Shown here: positions 1 through 10,446 of the stretch, one piece after another | How positions within the stretch are numbered: the first letter of the stretch is position 1 | Layout: the number at the start of each line of letters is the position of its first letter | Origin: Didymella arachidicola | Taxonomy: Eukaryota > Ascomycota > Dothideomycetes > Pleosporales > Didymellaceae | Reading direction: 5' to 3' | Assembly: GCA_016630955.3 (NCBI GenBank) | Contig: CM049988.1 | Location: 930,001-994,000, forward strand | Length of the DNA: 64,000 nt | Notes under the pieces: generated by a model | The model's input: only the letters and a program-made list of their open reading frames with translations | Told to the model about the DNA's origin: nothing | Database searches by the model: none | Made by a program: the position numbers and the translations under genes

Positions 1-1
1 A

Positions 2-370
2 TCGATCCGCACGCGGTTCTCATCGCCAAACATGAAGGAGCAGAGACAATTGTCAAAGTTGCAGTCCGAGATGGAGTCGAAATTGGCAAATCGGTCTGAG
101 CGGCCCCAGCAAGCCATGGACGATCTGGATGCTCTGATGTCCCCTCGTGCAGAAGAATTCACAAGGAATCCGTTCCACCTCGACCTCACCTCTCCAGCCG
201 AGGACATCAGCCCAGCATCCTCAGACGAGACCATCAAAGATGGGAAAAACGGGCACACTTGGAACGAGCCGCCACGCCAATGGACACCGGAGAAGCTCAC
301 AGTCGACCCTCGCAGTCCTGCACAACTCGGCAGCAGTCCCATCGTCCGAAACATCTGGGACGTGTTATGA
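2..370 (+). CDS. C-terminal fragment of an unidentified protein
   Basis: An open frame runs from the window edge to a TGA at 368-370, so this is the 3' end of a gene whose start lies outside. The visible 122 or so residues are polar and probably disordered. They include a short Lys/Gln/Glu-rich stretch near residues 10-35 that could form a coiled coil and a Ser/Pro/Asp-rich middle. They end in a short hydrophobic tail (IVRNIWDVL). I do not recognise the family. An ATG at 32 lies in frame but is probably internal, because the frame is open upstream to the window edge. Confidence 0.5.
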   Translation, partial: SIRTRFSSPNMKEQRQLSKLQSEMESKLANRSERPQQAMDDLDALMSPRAEEFTRNPFHLDLTSPAEDISPASSDETIKDGKNGHTWNEPPRQWTPEKLTVDPRSPAQLGSSPIVRNIWDVL

Positions 371-960
371 TCGGCACCGAATGCACATCTTCGAGTCGAT
401 CTCCACAATTACGACTCGCCCACAGACACAGCCCTGACCAAGCTGCGAGACCGCCCCGGCCCATGCGCCCAGCACCCGAGTGGTCCGAACCAATCTCCGC
501 CGCACTCGCCAACCACACGCCCGCGGGCCTCTCTTCGGAGCGAGAAACACACGAGGCGTTCAACTTTGGCCGTTGCGACGGCAAATCTCCAAGGCAAGCC
601 AGGCCCGTCATCAACACGGCTGGCGCAAAAGCCTCACCCAGGCGCCCTAGCATATCATTTTCTTTTATCTCACGGGTTTTCTTTTGTCTGGCCATTACCC
701 ATCATACCCCACGGTCCTCCCTCACTCATCGCGGAGGAATCGAGTCGTGCGCCGCATGTAATGTTGTAGTACATGCTCCTAGTCCTGGGTCTGATACCTT
801 GTACGTTTACATTCGCTAGAGCAGTGTTGTAATAAGATATATCCACTCGCTTGTATATCTTTCTCTTTTGGTTGAGGCGATTGGTGGGGAAAGAGGATTA
901 GGGATAGTGTGCGAGTGGCTGTCACACGGTCTTTGGATGGGATGAAGTAGGGAGAGTATA
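371..960. other. Intergenic, 3' flank
   Basis: Only short overlapping frames with no family signal are seen. This is probably the 3' UTR and downstream flank of the truncated gene at the window start. Confidence 0.5.
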
Positions 961-1270
961 AGGTGCGTCCCTAGGTGAAGAGACACACTGTGTCCCGAGA
1001 CGGGTTTGCAGTTCGGACCTTCGGCGATTCTTATTCGCGAGTTTGTAGAGTTGTTGTTTATAAGCAATGTTAAAGAGCTAATTCTTCTCTAGACCAGCAG
1101 ACTCTAACCAGGATCTCTGCAGTGTTGGTCATGCTGTCAATGGTTTCGTCAACGCCGTCAAACGAGCCTTTAGCAATACCCCCCTGTCTATTTGCCACCT
1201 TAGGGGCCTTTTTAGATATCGGAGGGCTCGGAAAGAAGCGCGTTCAGAGAATGTTATTTCCTCAGGTTTT
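961..1270. repeat. Left arm of inverted repeat flanking the NLR gene
   Basis: The reverse complement of this segment aligns with 6940-7266. The outer 64 bp (961-1024) match 7203-7266 with one mismatch that I can find. The next 170 bp or so match at roughly three quarters of positions without large gaps, and weaker similarity continues to about 1270. Similarity stops abruptly at 960/961. The two arms point towards each other on either side of the NACHT-ankyrin gene. They could be terminal inverted repeats of an unrecognised element or two copies of a dispersed repeat. Confidence 0.75.
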
Positions 1271-1549
1271 GGAGATTACTTGAATCTAGGAACGTGCATG
1301 CCGGGAGCGCCGTAGTGCGGAGTAGATGATCCCGCCGACAGGCCCAAGCTGGCGGGTCGCACCATTGTATCTTGGCATGCATGAGCCTGCATTAGCGCAC
1401 CTGTGAGCTACTTGTATTTTTTTGTAATGAATTCGGCGCTATATCTACATTACTTAGCTCTTAGAATAGATGTGGCGCATGCTGACGGCTTTCTGGAAGC
1501 ATCTACCGCTGTGTGCACAGGCTTATTCTCCCCTGCCCCGTGTCATGTT

Positions 1550-3480
1550 CTACGTCTGCAGCGCGTTGCCGTAGTGTCCATCCTGCGCGTTGACGTTGGC
1601 GCCTTTGTCGAGCAGCATCTTGACCACCTGCTCGTGGCCTCCTTCTGAAGCTGCCTGCAGTGCGTTGCCGTAGTGTCCATCCTGCGCGTCGACGTCGGCG
1701 TCTTTGTCAAGCAGCATCTTGACCACCTGCTCGTGGCCTCTGTATGAAGCTGCATACAGTGCGTTGCCGTAGTGTCCACCCTGCGCGTTGACGTCGGCGT
1801 CTTTGTCAAGCAGCATCTTGACCACCTGTTCGTGGCCTCTGTATGAAGCTGCCTGCAGTGCGTTGCCGTAGTGTCCACCCTGCGCGTTGACGTCGGCGCC
1901 TTTATCGAGCAGCATCTTGACCATCTGCTCGTGGCCTCCCGCTGAAGCTGCCTGCAGTGCGTTGCCGTAGTGTCCATCCTGCGCGTTGACGTCGGCGCCT
2001 TTATCGAGCAGCATCTTGACCACCTGCTCGTGGCCTCCCGCTGAAGCTGCCTGCAGTGCGTTGCCGTAGTATCCACCCTGCGCGTTGACGTCGGCGCCTT
2101 TATCGAGCAGCATCTTGACCATCTGCTTGTCACCTCTGTATGAAGCTGCATACAGTGCGTTGCCGTAGTGTCCACCCTGCGCGTTGACGTTGGCGCCTTT
2201 ATCGAGCAGCATCTTGACCATCTGCTCGTGGCCTCCCGCTGAAGCTGCCTGCAGTGCGTTGCCGTAGTGTCCACCCTGCGCGTTGACGTCGGCGCCTTTA
2301 TCGAGCAGCATCTTGACCATCTGCTCGTGGCCTCCCGCTGAAGCTGCCTGCAGTGCGTTGCCGTAGTGTCCACCCTGCGCGTTGACGTCGGCGCCTTTAT
2401 CGAGCAGCATCTTGACCATCTGCTCGTGGCCTCCCGCTGAAGCTGCCTGCAGTGCGTTGCCGTAGTGTCCATCCTGCGCGTTGACGTCGGCGCCTTTATC
2501 GAGCAGCATCTTGACCACCTGCTCGTGGCCTCCCGCTGAAGCTGCCTGCAGTGCGTTGCCGTAGTATCCACCCTGCGCGTTGACGTCGGCGCCTTTATCG
2601 AGCAGCATCTTGACTACCTGTTCGTGGCCTCCCGCTGAAGCTGCCTGCAGTGCGTTGCCGTAGTGTCCACTCTGCGCGTCGACGTCGGCGTCTTTGTCAA
2701 GCAGCATCTTGACCATCTGCTCGTGGCCTCCCGCTGAAGCTGCCTGCAGTGCGTTGCCGTAGTATCCATCCTGCGCGTTGACGTCGGCGCCTTTATCGAG
2801 CAGCATCTTGACCATCTGCTCGTGGCCTCCCGCTGAAGCTGCCTGCAGTGCGTTGCCGTAGTATCCATCCTGCGCGTTGACGTCGGCGCCTTTGTCGAGC
2901 AGCATCTTGACCATCTGCTTGTCACCTCTGTATGAAGCTGCATACAGTGCGTTGCCGTAGTGTCCACCCTGCGCGTTGACGTTGGCGCCTTTATCGAGCA
3001 GCATCTTGACCATCTGCTCGTGGCCTCCCGCTGAAGCTGCCTGCAGTGCGTTGCCGTAGTATCCACCCTGCGCGTTGACGTCGGCGCCTTTGTCGAGCAG
3101 CATCTTGACCATCTGCTTGTCACCTCTGTATGAAGCTGCATACAGTGCGTTGCCGTAGTATCCACTCTGCGCGTCGACGTCGGCGTCTTTGTCAAGCAGC
3201 ATCTTGACCACCTGTTCGTGGCCTCTGTATGAAGCTGCCTGCAGTGCGTTGCTGTAGTGTCCACCCTGCGCGTTGACGTCGGCGTCTTTGTCAAGCATCA
3301 TCTTGACCACCTGCTCGTGGCCTCCCGCTGAAGCTGCCTGCAGTGCGTTGCCGTAGTGTCCACCCTGCGCGTTGACGTCGGCGCCTTTATCGAGCAGCAT
3401 CTTGACTACCTGTTCGTGGCCTCCCGCTGAAGCTGCCTGCAGTGCGTTGCCGTAGTGTCCACCCCGCGCGTTGACCTCCG
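1550..3480 (-). repeat. Tandem 99-bp ankyrin-coding repeats, about 20 units
   Basis: A 99-bp unit encoding 33 residues (core KMLLDKGADVNAQGGHYGNA) is repeated about 20 times with very high nucleotide identity. I counted 20 NAL landmarks, the last incomplete. Most changes fall at a few codons: G/D and D/N in the DKGAD segment, G/D/S and H/Y before YGNAL, Q/Y after NAL, then A/Y/E, G/R, H/D, E/K and V/M. Some multi-unit patterns recur (units with YAASYRGDKQM at three places). This points to recent unequal exchange or gene conversion. Array length may differ between strains and may be misassembled. Confidence 0.9.
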
Positions 3481-6329
3481 CACCTTCGTCGAGCAGTGAC
3501 CGAACAACGTCTCGATGACCGTTTAGACTTGTGTAATATAACGGAGTGTTGCCGCTCCGGTCCTTTTCGTCGATGTCGCAGCCTCCCTCGAGAAGTCGGA
3601 TGACTGCACTTGTGAGCCCTGCGGAAGCTGCGAGGTGTAAAGCATACATCGGAGGCGTTTGGTCGATCCATCGTTGGCTTAATGTGGGAACGTTGTAAAT
3701 ACTAGTGCTGTACACAATCGTACTAGGAGTTACTAGAAAAGCCATGTCATTGAACCGTTGCCTGATCTTGTTGTGATCGTAGTCGTTGCCATCTCGCAGA
3801 GTCTTTATCTGCAGGATCGCTGCAAGATGCCTACTCCCTTGCTGGAAGAGTTTCTCCAGTCGATCTGTAACATCGACAGAAGGTTCACCGCAATTCAAAA
3901 TATGGTAGTCAAAACTCTGACATGCATAACAGGCAAGATCGTTCCCTAGAAGTCGAAAGTAAAGGTTGACACTATCAGGAGCCGGAGCACTGAATGCCAT
4001 TAGATCAATGTACGCAAGGCACGCTAAGCCTAATTGTCTATGCGCGGAACTTGAATCAAGCAGTTGCGTTTGCATAGGATGTTGCGGCATCTTCTGAACA
4101 GTTGCTGTGAAGAACTCCTGTACTGTGTAGTGAATTGGTCGGATCCCACCGTTGGCTTCCTCTACCAAGTTACCACATGCTTCAAGGATGACTTGAGTGG
4201 AGTCGGTTTGTAGGTCCTGTTGGGCTTTGCACTTTGATTCTGTCGCAAGCGCATATTGTAGTTCTTGCGTGCTAAGAGGCCTTCTGGCGTAGATCGTCCA
4301 AGTGAGACAGTTCAATGCCAAATCCCGCATGGACGTATGCTGTCGTTCAATCCGATCTAGAATCCGGACGTAGGTGTCAGGCAAGTCGTGTGGCAAGGAC
4401 TTCAGCGCATCTTCTACCGCTTGATCCCTTCGAACCCTGCTGGCTTGACAAAGACTGTCCAGTTGGAGATTGACCCAAAGAAACCTGCCTTATGTTCAGC
4501 GTACACAGATCTTGAGACTGTTTACTAGAAAATCAACGTACATTCCCTCTGCCTTTGTAGCAAGCGTCTGGACGATCCGTTCCTTGAGTTCATCTTTGGT
4601 AACATAGAGCATCTTTTTAGCCTGGAGCTCCTCAACCTTGCTGCGTGCAAAACTTTCAATATCGGCCGCAACATTTTCAGCCAAGATCTGGACTGTTGGC
4701 ACGTGATTTCTCATGAAAGCTTCGATGATGTCCGTCTCCCTTCGACTCGTGGCAAACACTTTTATCTGACATGGAGCTGGCGTACTTACCACCTCAGTGA
4801 CGAAATCGAGGATGTCCTGCCGTTTCTGCTCCGGACACTCATCTAAAGCATCAAAGACAATAAAAACCTCTGAAAACCCCTCTGCGAGGGCGAGAAAGTA
4901 TTGCTGTGAGCCCACCAAAGACGGGGAGCGAGCATCGTGCATAATCCGTAGCAGACTGTTCGGTATGTCGTGCTTCTTTTGACAGAGCTGCTTGATAAGT
5001 GTGGCTATGATCCGGGTCACGTTTGCCAGTCGTGTATCACGATAATCGTAATAGGCGAAGCAGATAGCAGTATCCTTTCGTAGCCCAGCCTCAGCCGTGA
5101 TGTGTTCAAGGACATTTGAACTATACGTCGAATCAGCGCAACCACCAACACTCGACTGTCAAGGCGAACTTGCCTGAGTACAGACTTGCCGATACCAGCT
5201 ACAGAGGATCAGCGCATTCCAATCAGTGAAGGATGATTCAACTCACGCTTTCCATTGCACCACAGGAGGGACGAATGTGGGCTTTGCATCCATTCTTGGA
5301 ATTTAAGCCCTCTGATCAGCCAGTCGCCCGTATCTTTGTGTTTTTTTGCATATATGCTCTGATGCACCTCTTCGAAATCGATGTCTGACACCCACTTGAG
5401 GAATTCTGACCGTTCTTTCCCTAGATTGACAAGTGTTAAGATTCCACACAGATAGTAGCCGGAAGGTCAAACGTACTTTGTTCGGCGCTCCTGAAAGCAC
5501 TGAAGTGTGTCGCTTGTACAGCATGCTGGAGAATGTGAAGATGGTGTTGCATGTCTTCTTTGATGGACACGAACTCGGCCTCAAACGTGTCCCAATGCTG
5601 GCGCATGAACGCTCTAAACGAGGTCCACTTCCTGCGTTCTCCGTTGGTGTCGACGAAAACACAGCGTGCTTTCCAGCTAAAGTCGAGTATGTTCACATAG
5701 ACACTGACGACGGCACTCTCTACAAGCTCAACATCAGCCGCCCGCGCATGCTCCGCTAGCGGCCCGAGGTAGTCTTCGAGCTCGCAGATCATGTCGGTGA
5801 GTCTCGGGAAGAACTTTGTGAAGTGCAAGCCGAGATCGATAGCAACCCGGACCGCGCCAACTACAGGGGCTGATATGGCAGGGTCTGCCTGGATGCCTAT
5901 GGCGACGCCACCCATGAGCCTGTTAAGCAGGCCAAGGCCCTTTGTGAGACGCTCTGCGTGAGGCCTGAAGGACGAGTCATTCTTATGTTCGGCGTCGTAT
6001 GCCCGCACTTTAGATAGCAGAGCTTGCTCATCAAGTATCTCTATCTCCCGCGCAAATGATGCTCGTCCAGGCTCAGGGATCTGCTGCAATTGCAACTCGA
6101 CTGCCTTCTTAAGAGCCGGGTTTCTGGCTGACGTCCGCGTTGACGTGACTGTATGGGGTACGATCAGATTCGCAGCGGACGATTGGGGAGGAGTCGATGC
6201 TCGTTGCGCAGGTAGTGGAAGTGGTGGAGGTAGTGGAGGTGGTTGTGGAGGTACTGAATGGGTTGAGGCCGAACGGGCACCGGTCGCGCTTGGCGCTAAG
6301 AATGCGCGAAACCGATCTCGCTTTCCCAT
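1550..6329 (-). CDS. NACHT-ankyrin STAND (NLR-like) protein
   Basis: Five exons join in frame: 6329-5477, 5420-5247, 5198-5174, 5120-4542 and 4484-1550, giving 1521 aa. The ATG at 6329 was chosen because the frame upstream has no ATG. Residues 1-75 are low complexity with a proline run. Residues 80-285 are helical and resemble the N-terminal domains of fungal STAND proteins. The NTPase shows Walker A (GKPGIGKS, about 344-351), Walker B (VFDALDEC, about 437-444) and an FATSR sensor segment. A winged-helix stretch (RRPLSTQELQYAL, about 610) follows, then ankyrin repeats from about 822 to the end. Family knowledge says such proteins are signal-gated switches in non-self recognition or regulated cell death; that role here is inference. 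The intron after 5174 has a GC donor. The last repeat is cut short by the TAG at 1550. Confidence 0.85.
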
Positions 6330-6939
6330 CGTATATGGAGGGTTGTGGAAGCAACGACAGCGACTACAATGTTGTATGTTGCAATGATCATAAAATGCTC
6401 GCAACGCACATGTCTGAGGCTGTGAACTTGAAGTCGCGGGGTAGCCTAAGCCCGGCTGCGCCTTGATGCACTGCCCTCACTATTGTACTCCAGCTTCTGC
6501 CTGCGCGGCACGGCCTGCGCAACAACCTTGCAGGACAGAAACACCATCGCGGATGCTTAGCTGACAATCATTGCTCTACAGACTGTTCTGCAAAAAGAGA
6601 GTAGAAAGAACACAACAGATGCAGACTACTGTTGAGCAAATGCATGCTAAGGTCAAGAACGCAGATGCATGATTTAGGTACAACAGAACATAGTTGAATA
6701 CCACACATCGGGTCGTGGACGCATTGGGGCAAGCCACCAGCCTGCGCCACCGCTATTCTTAAGGGTCATCCTGCTATAGGTATAGCGTTGAATTCAGTAC
6801 GATATCTTACGACGGCATCTTAGCACGCTAACGCGGGCCACTGCGTGTCAAGCGAAGCTAGCGTCTTCCAACCCGCTGGATCGCTTTTTGCAAAATTTCG
6901 TTCCCGACCGGCGAAACTGCCGGAATGCACATTACTTTA
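6330..6939. other. Upstream region of the NLR gene
   Basis: No coding segment could be supported. This is presumably the NLR promoter and 5' UTR, bounded upstream by the right arm of the inverted repeat. Confidence 0.4.
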
Positions 6940-7266
6940 CTCAGATGCGCTTCTAGGGTCTGTAACCATAATCTTTCTTAACTGTACCTTCTATTGAACC
7001 CTCCGATGCTCACGCAGGTTCCTTACGTCGCAAACGGACAGGGGGGTACTGACGAAGGGTCGATTGGCGGCATTGACGAAACGATCGACAGCATGACCAA
7101 CGCTGCAGAGATCTCGTTCGGAGCCTGCTGGGCTGGAGGAGAAATGCTTTCATTAACATCGCGTCTGAACGAAAGCTATAAAACTTTGCAATTAAGAGGC
7201 ACCGAAGGTCCGAACTGCAAACCCGTCTCAGGACACAGTGTGTCTCTTCACCTAGGGACGCACCTT
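6940..7266. repeat. Right arm of inverted repeat flanking the NLR gene
   Basis: Counterpart of 961-1270 in opposite orientation. The segment 7203-7266 is the near-perfect outer 64 bp; 7037-7202 is the diverged inner part. Both arms keep the same open frame over about 30 codons containing DETIDSMTN (here about 7035-7115), with changes at both first and third codon positions. That hints at a decayed coding segment, but I could not identify a family. Confidence 0.75.
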
Positions 7267-7909
7267 ACTCGCTACGTGTGCGCTGGATATGGATGAGATG
7301 GGTGGATAGGATATGCAGATCCATACACGCATTCAAAAGCGGTTAGTTCATGCTGTGTGCGACGTATTCACCCGCTGGCTTGTACATCCACCGCTTTATA
7401 AATCTCGCGTAGACGTAGAAGCTACACCCTCCATAACGCAGCATCCATGTCTCCTAGCTAGCGTGCAAATAGCCGACCCAGACCCAGTGCGGTGTTGCGA
7501 TGGAATCGTTTTTTGTCTTGTAACTCAAGGGAGGGGATTGCGTGTTAAATAAACTTCCCTCCTCTCCCTCCTCTGTACCTCGCACATCGTCCCTAAGCAT
7601 GTCGTAATACACCCACCCTCCCTACCTTTTCCTATGTATAGTGTGTTTCTACACTAACCCCATCCTATGCAATACCCATACCACCACTCACCTCCCTACC
7701 CCTCCCGCTTCGTCAGCATCTATCCTTTTTGTTGGCGTTTTGTGAGCTGTCGACCTTGGAAATGCGCGGGATTGGTGTGAGTGGGGGTGTTTTTTTTTCG
7801 GGGGTGGATGGGGATAGTTACTAGATAGGATTACTTGGCAGAGGTTAAAGTCTCCACTTACTTTAGGATTTCTTGTGGCGTGTTTGTATTTTACTTCATG
7901 ACGTCCACA
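7267..7909. other. Intergenic, pyrimidine-rich
   Basis: Contains CT-rich tracts (about 7555-7720) and a T run near 7790. No coding or RNA feature could be supported. Confidence 0.4.
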
Positions 7910-8185
7910 CTAAACTCCCCATCGACCTACCTCCCAAACCCACAAATCCTCCTCCGTCTCCTCCTCAATCACATACAGCACCCAAGCATGAGGATCGATG
8001 ATAAACGTCACGACACCGTCCTTACCGGCCTTTATACGAAGTAGTGGTGTTGGGTCACCTTCGTCCTCCCAGACTTGGTACTCATCGTCGTCGTCAAATG
8101 TGTATACTGGGATGGGGGAGTAAACCGGCGCTGCACCAACGACGTAGTGCGGATCCATATCGGCGGTCAGTAGACCGAGTGGCAT
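7910..8185 (-). CDS. Small acidic hypothetical protein
   Basis: A single-exon 91-aa frame from ATG 8185 to TAG 7910. The protein is acidic, with a run of four Asp (FDDDDEYQVW) and a Glu-rich segment near the C-terminus (EEETEED). Regular hydrophobic positions between them look like a small beta-rich fold. There is no signal peptide or membrane segment. I do not recognise a family. Composition looks coding rather than random, but no splice or homology support is available, and it may be one exon of a larger gene. Confidence 0.4.
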   Translation of the reverse strand: MPLGLLTADMDPHYVVGAAPVYSPIPVYTFDDDDEYQVWEDEGDPTPLLRIKAGKDGVVTFIIDPHAWVLYVIEEETEEDLWVWEVGRWGV

Positions 8186-8477
8186 TGTTTTTCGAGTGGA
8201 CGCGGGAGGAAGCGAGGGTTGTTTGATTTATGAGGTAGATCAAGGGAGGGGAATCATAGTAGGTGTTGGAATCTGTACAATGCGTTGACGTTGTGCGGAA
8301 ACGATGTATGACACGGGATGACATGCTGGTGTATGGATGGGGGGAGGGGGGGTATTCGGCGCCGAGGGACTTGCTTGCGTCGAGGTTCACGAGATGTTCG
8401 CAGTTGGACCATGGTAGGACATTGTTTATGCTCATTCCTTATCCACATACATCTATATTGTACACTACCAACCCCAC

Positions 8478-9734
8478 TCACCACAAACAATACTGGCGCT
8501 GCGCCGTAACCGGCCGATCAGGCAGCGCAACCCACAGCTTGCGGTTTGCGCGCTTCTTTTTGATTTCGTCGGAGATGCGGAGTCGTGTTTTTTCTTCCTT
8601 GAGGAGGAAGGAGAAACCTGAACATGGGGTTAGCCTGATTTGTGAGTAGTCGAGTATTGGGGCGTACTTGTTGTGCGGTGGGTGAGCATATTGACGCGTC
8701 CGCGGGCCCTGAACTCGGGGGATTTCCACGACTCGCCGCGGCCGCACCAGGCTTGGTCGATGTAGATTTCTGTGGGGTCCTTGACGAGCTTCTTTTTCCC
8801 GTTTTTGAGCTCGATGAGGGTGGTTGAGGGCTTTGCGGTGGGTGTTGTTTCGTTCAGGTCTGCTAGTGTGGAGGCGACTTCGTTGCGCTGCTCGATCCAC
8901 TTCTTCAGGGCGTGCTTGTCGCCCAGGCCCATGCCGCGGCCTGCGATGGCTTCGTCTTGTGCGATGATCAGGCCCTTCATGATGTCGCGTGCGACCTTTT
9001 TCGGCGAGAAGCGGAGCTGCACGAGCGCCTCTGAGACGGTCTTGCCGGCGATCTGGCGCAGGATCTTCTGCATCTTCTTGACCGAGGTGGGGAGGAAGTG
9101 CGACTTGTACAGCGAGGTGCGCTCGGTGCGGGCGATCTTGGCGGCCTTTGTCATGCGGCCGTGCTTGGTGACGCCCTTGATGACCAGCTTGCGCTCGAGG
9201 CTGCGGCGGGCGGCGGGGTCGGGGTCGACGTTGACGCTCAGCAGGCGCTTCTCCTCTTCCCTCTGGACGGCCAGTCTCCGCTGCTCGGCCTGTGCCTTGA
9301 GCGCGGCCTTGTCCTCGGCGGGGGCGTTGTTGCGGAAGCCGGGGATCAGGCGGTCGGGGTTGAACAGAGGCGAGGGGACGGAAAAGGAGGCACCGTCGCG
9401 GAGGGTGGCCGTCGGCTTCTTGGGCGGGTTGCGGGCGTCGGCGGGCGTCGCGGTCTCGCTTGCTGCGCGGTCGGCGTCGCGCTCCTGCAGGTACTTTTCG
9501 AGCAGCGGATTCGAGAGGTCCTTGTCGGGCGAGGCGTCGGTCGAGGCATGGCGCTGTGCGAGTGCGGGCATGGACGTCCGCTGGGTTGGTCGGGGGCGGA
9601 TGGCGAGGGCTGGGGGTGTCAGTTGCTGGGCATGGTTATGCGCTTTGCCCATGGGCAGCGCCGTCGAGAGGGACACGGAAAGAAAAGTACTGACCCGACT
9701 GCCCCAGCCGGCGTGCGGGCATTCGTGCGCTCAT
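8478..9734 (-). CDS. MRPL22: Mitochondrial large-subunit ribosomal protein uL22m
   Basis: Three exons (9734-9695, 9609-8668, 8617-8478) give 373 aa. The start at 9734 yields a basic N-terminus (MSARMPARRLGQSALAIR) that suits a mitochondrial presequence; it is split by an 85-bp intron. The uL22 domain covers roughly residues 190-365. It holds the conserved SVKKMQKILRQIAGK and ALVQLRFSPKKVARD segments, and near the C-terminus the ARGR motif followed by an Arg/Lys-rich tail typical of the uL22 hook. uL22 binds 23S-type rRNA and lines the peptide exit tunnel. The gene is divergent from the PRP24-like gene across about 710 bp. The 3' end at TGA 8480-8478 is the simplest reading; a GTGAGT overlapping it could be the donor of a further short exon. 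Confidence 0.85.
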
Positions 9735-10446
9735 GGTGATGCTCCAAGCCCGGTCGCGCGGCGTGGATGGGCGCTGCAAGACGTGCGGTCGACGTCGAGA
9801 CGCTCCGAGAAATTCGACGGAACTTGCCGCGGCGCGTCTCCCCTGCACTCAGCGCACTGCACTAGGATCCACTTCAAGTTGTCTGCCGGGTCACGTGCGC
9901 GTACGTCGCATTATTGCAGAGTGCAGGTCTTTATCACGGCCCTGAGGCAACGATCATCTCGTCGCGTCGAGGACCAGCCGAGTCGTGTCTGCCGCGCGCT
10001 GTTCGTCCGCGTCTGCTGTTGCGCTCTCCTGCCTGCACCCAACGCACGTCTGCCAGACTCTGCCTGTGCCCTCGGCCGCCACATCTGCCGCAGCCCGCAG
10101 CACACTGCTTCGGCACGCGCGCTCTGCCGTCGTTAGCTGGCCTGGCTCCGCGCCCAAGCTTTCGCCCTGCTGTTGAACCATTTCTGCTGCACCGCTGGTG
10201 ATCGCGACACTGCCATACAGCCATCCGCGACCCCGGCGCAACCCACTGCCATCCGCCACACGCTCCTCCAGCACTCGACCGGCGACCTGCACCCTCGAGC
10301 CCTTCGCTGCGGCCTCCCGTGCCTCCGCCGTTCCATGCCGCTCGTTACCCGCTCCTCGAGACCTCACAGTCCCTGCAGCAATCGCGCCCATCGTTGATCC
10401 AAGTAGGAGCGGGAAGCAGTGCTAGCCAGCCCTAGCCGCAGTCGCC
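9735..10446. promoter_or_regulatory. Shared upstream region of MRPL22 and PRP24-like genes
   Basis: A GC-rich 712-bp region between divergent starts. Many long frames exist on both strands, but these follow from the GC content and show no protein family. It probably holds both promoters and 5' UTRs. No TATA box is evident. Confidence 0.5.

Noticed and set aside
1543..3294. Long alternative minus-strand frames across the ankyrin array (repeating DTTATHCRQLQ)
   Set aside because: They arise because the 99-bp unit is a multiple of three and lacks stops in a second frame. The ankyrin frame joins cleanly to the NACHT exons.
8772..10136. A 454-codon plus-strand frame opposite MRPL22
   Set aside because: It is antisense to a clear ribosomal protein gene and results from GC-rich sequence; no family features.
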